Shown here: positions 5,099 to 5,355 of the stretch, piece by piece
Position numbering within the stretch: the first letter of the stretch is position 1
Layout of the letters: each line of letters opens with the position of its first letter
Assembly: GCA_027064265.1 (NCBI GenBank)
Contig: JAMOQA010000584.1
Span: 1 to 5,355, forward strand
Reading direction: 5' to 3'
DNA length: 5,355 nucleotides
Origin: Acidobacteriota bacterium
GTDB taxonomy: Bacteria; Acidobacteriota; Polarisedimenticolia; J045
Position numbers and translations under genes: made by a program
Notes under the pieces: generated by a model
Database searches by the model: none
The model's input: the letters and a program-made list of their open reading frames with translations, nothing else
Told to the model about the DNA's origin: nothing

Positions 5099-5355
5099 AT
5101 GCCAGCACGCCCGCGTCCCGCGTCCGCGATCGCCCTCGCCGCCGTCCTTGCCCTCTTCGTGGCCCTCGCGCCGCCCTCCGGGGGCGCGCGGGCGGACGCG
5201 GGGGACGACCACCCGTCGCGCCCGGACGCGGTGCTCCTGTTCACCGGCAACGTGATGGGGTACCTGGGAGTCTGCGGGTGCGCCCGACTGCCGATGGGGG
5301 GGCTCGACAAGCGGGCCGGGTACCTCAGGCACCTGCGGAAGCGGTGGCCCGGGGT
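5099..5355 (+). CDS. Secreted protein with VCGC...GGLDKRA motif, possibly UshA-like metallophosphoesterase (3'-truncated)
   Basis: This frame runs off the right edge after 85 codons with no stop. The ATG at 5099 has GGAGG at 5088-5092 with a 6-base spacer. Residues 1-32 look like a Sec signal peptide: Arg at 4 and 6, a hydrophobic stretch IALAAVLALFVALA at about 11-24, and a likely cleavage after ARA (30-32). No lipobox cysteine is present. The mature start, DAVLLFTGNVMGYLGVCGC, has two cysteines at 59 and 61 in a CGC motif, followed by MGGLDKRAGYLRHLRKRWP at 66-84. From memory, this pattern (hydrophobic strand, TGN, G-x-L-x-x-CGC, GGL-x-R/K-R-A, LR) resembles exported calcineurin-like phosphoesterase or 5'-nucleotidase-related proteins that replace the usual metal-binding opening with a Cys motif. 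The catalytic part lies outside the window, so function is unproven. It is divergent from maf across a 101-base gap. Confidence 0.75.
   Translation, partial: MPARPRPASAIALAAVLALFVALAPPSGGARADAGDDHPSRPDAVLLFTGNVMGYLGVCGCARLPMGGLDKRAGYLRHLRKRWPG

Noticed and set aside
4998..5108. Upstream extension of maf to 5108
   Set aside because: It adds 37 low-complexity Arg/Pro/Gly residues before the conserved Maf N-terminus, ignores the good ribosome-binding site at 5006-5012, and would overlap the divergent gene's start.

Overview
The window is very GC-rich, densely coding bacterial DNA. It holds the 3' part of a glycine cleavage operon (gcvT-gcvH-gcvPA-gcvPB, plus strand, 1-4223), a convergent maf nucleotide pyrophosphatase gene (minus strand, 4395-4997), and the first 85 codons of a secreted protein reading off the right edge (plus strand, from 5099). 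The P-protein is split into two subunits, as in many thermophiles, Gram-positives, archaea and several deep or uncultured bacterial phyla, and unlike the fused GcvP of enterobacteria. The secreted protein's cysteine-rich motif (VCGC...GGLDKRA) recalls proteins from Planctomycetes, Acidobacteria and deltaproteobacteria-like lineages. The phylum cannot be fixed from this sequence alone.

Layout: gcvT is cut by the left edge, with about 45 N-terminal residues missing. After a 22-base gap comes gcvH. gcvPA and gcvPB follow with 4-base overlaps, CTGA and GTGA, which implies translational coupling. The only start for gcvPA that agrees with the family N-terminus and a good Shine-Dalgarno is a rare CTG at 1375. 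Together the proteins form the decarboxylation (PA/PB), lipoyl-carrier (H) and aminomethyl-transfer (T) parts of the glycine cleavage system. The L-protein, the operon promoter and any glycine riboswitch are not in the window.

The 171-base gap between the convergent gcvPB and maf genes (4224-4394) is packed with perfect hairpins. They resolve into two related units of about 40 bases in inverted orientation, 4227-4266 and 4321-4360, symmetric around 4293/4294. Their main stems differ by two compensated base pairs. This resembles a pair of inverted REP-like palindromes (a BIME-like or miniature mobile element), and it may also act as a bidirectional terminator. The 101-base divergent gap between maf and the secreted-protein gene (4998-5098) has a weak promoter candidate whose -10-like hexamer lies in the loop of a perfect 10-bp inverted repeat.

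I see no RNA genes, CRISPR array, full insertion sequence, or clearly novel protein system. The most unusual items are the inverted hairpin element, the CTG start, and the truncated secreted CGC-motif protein with its palindromic leader.
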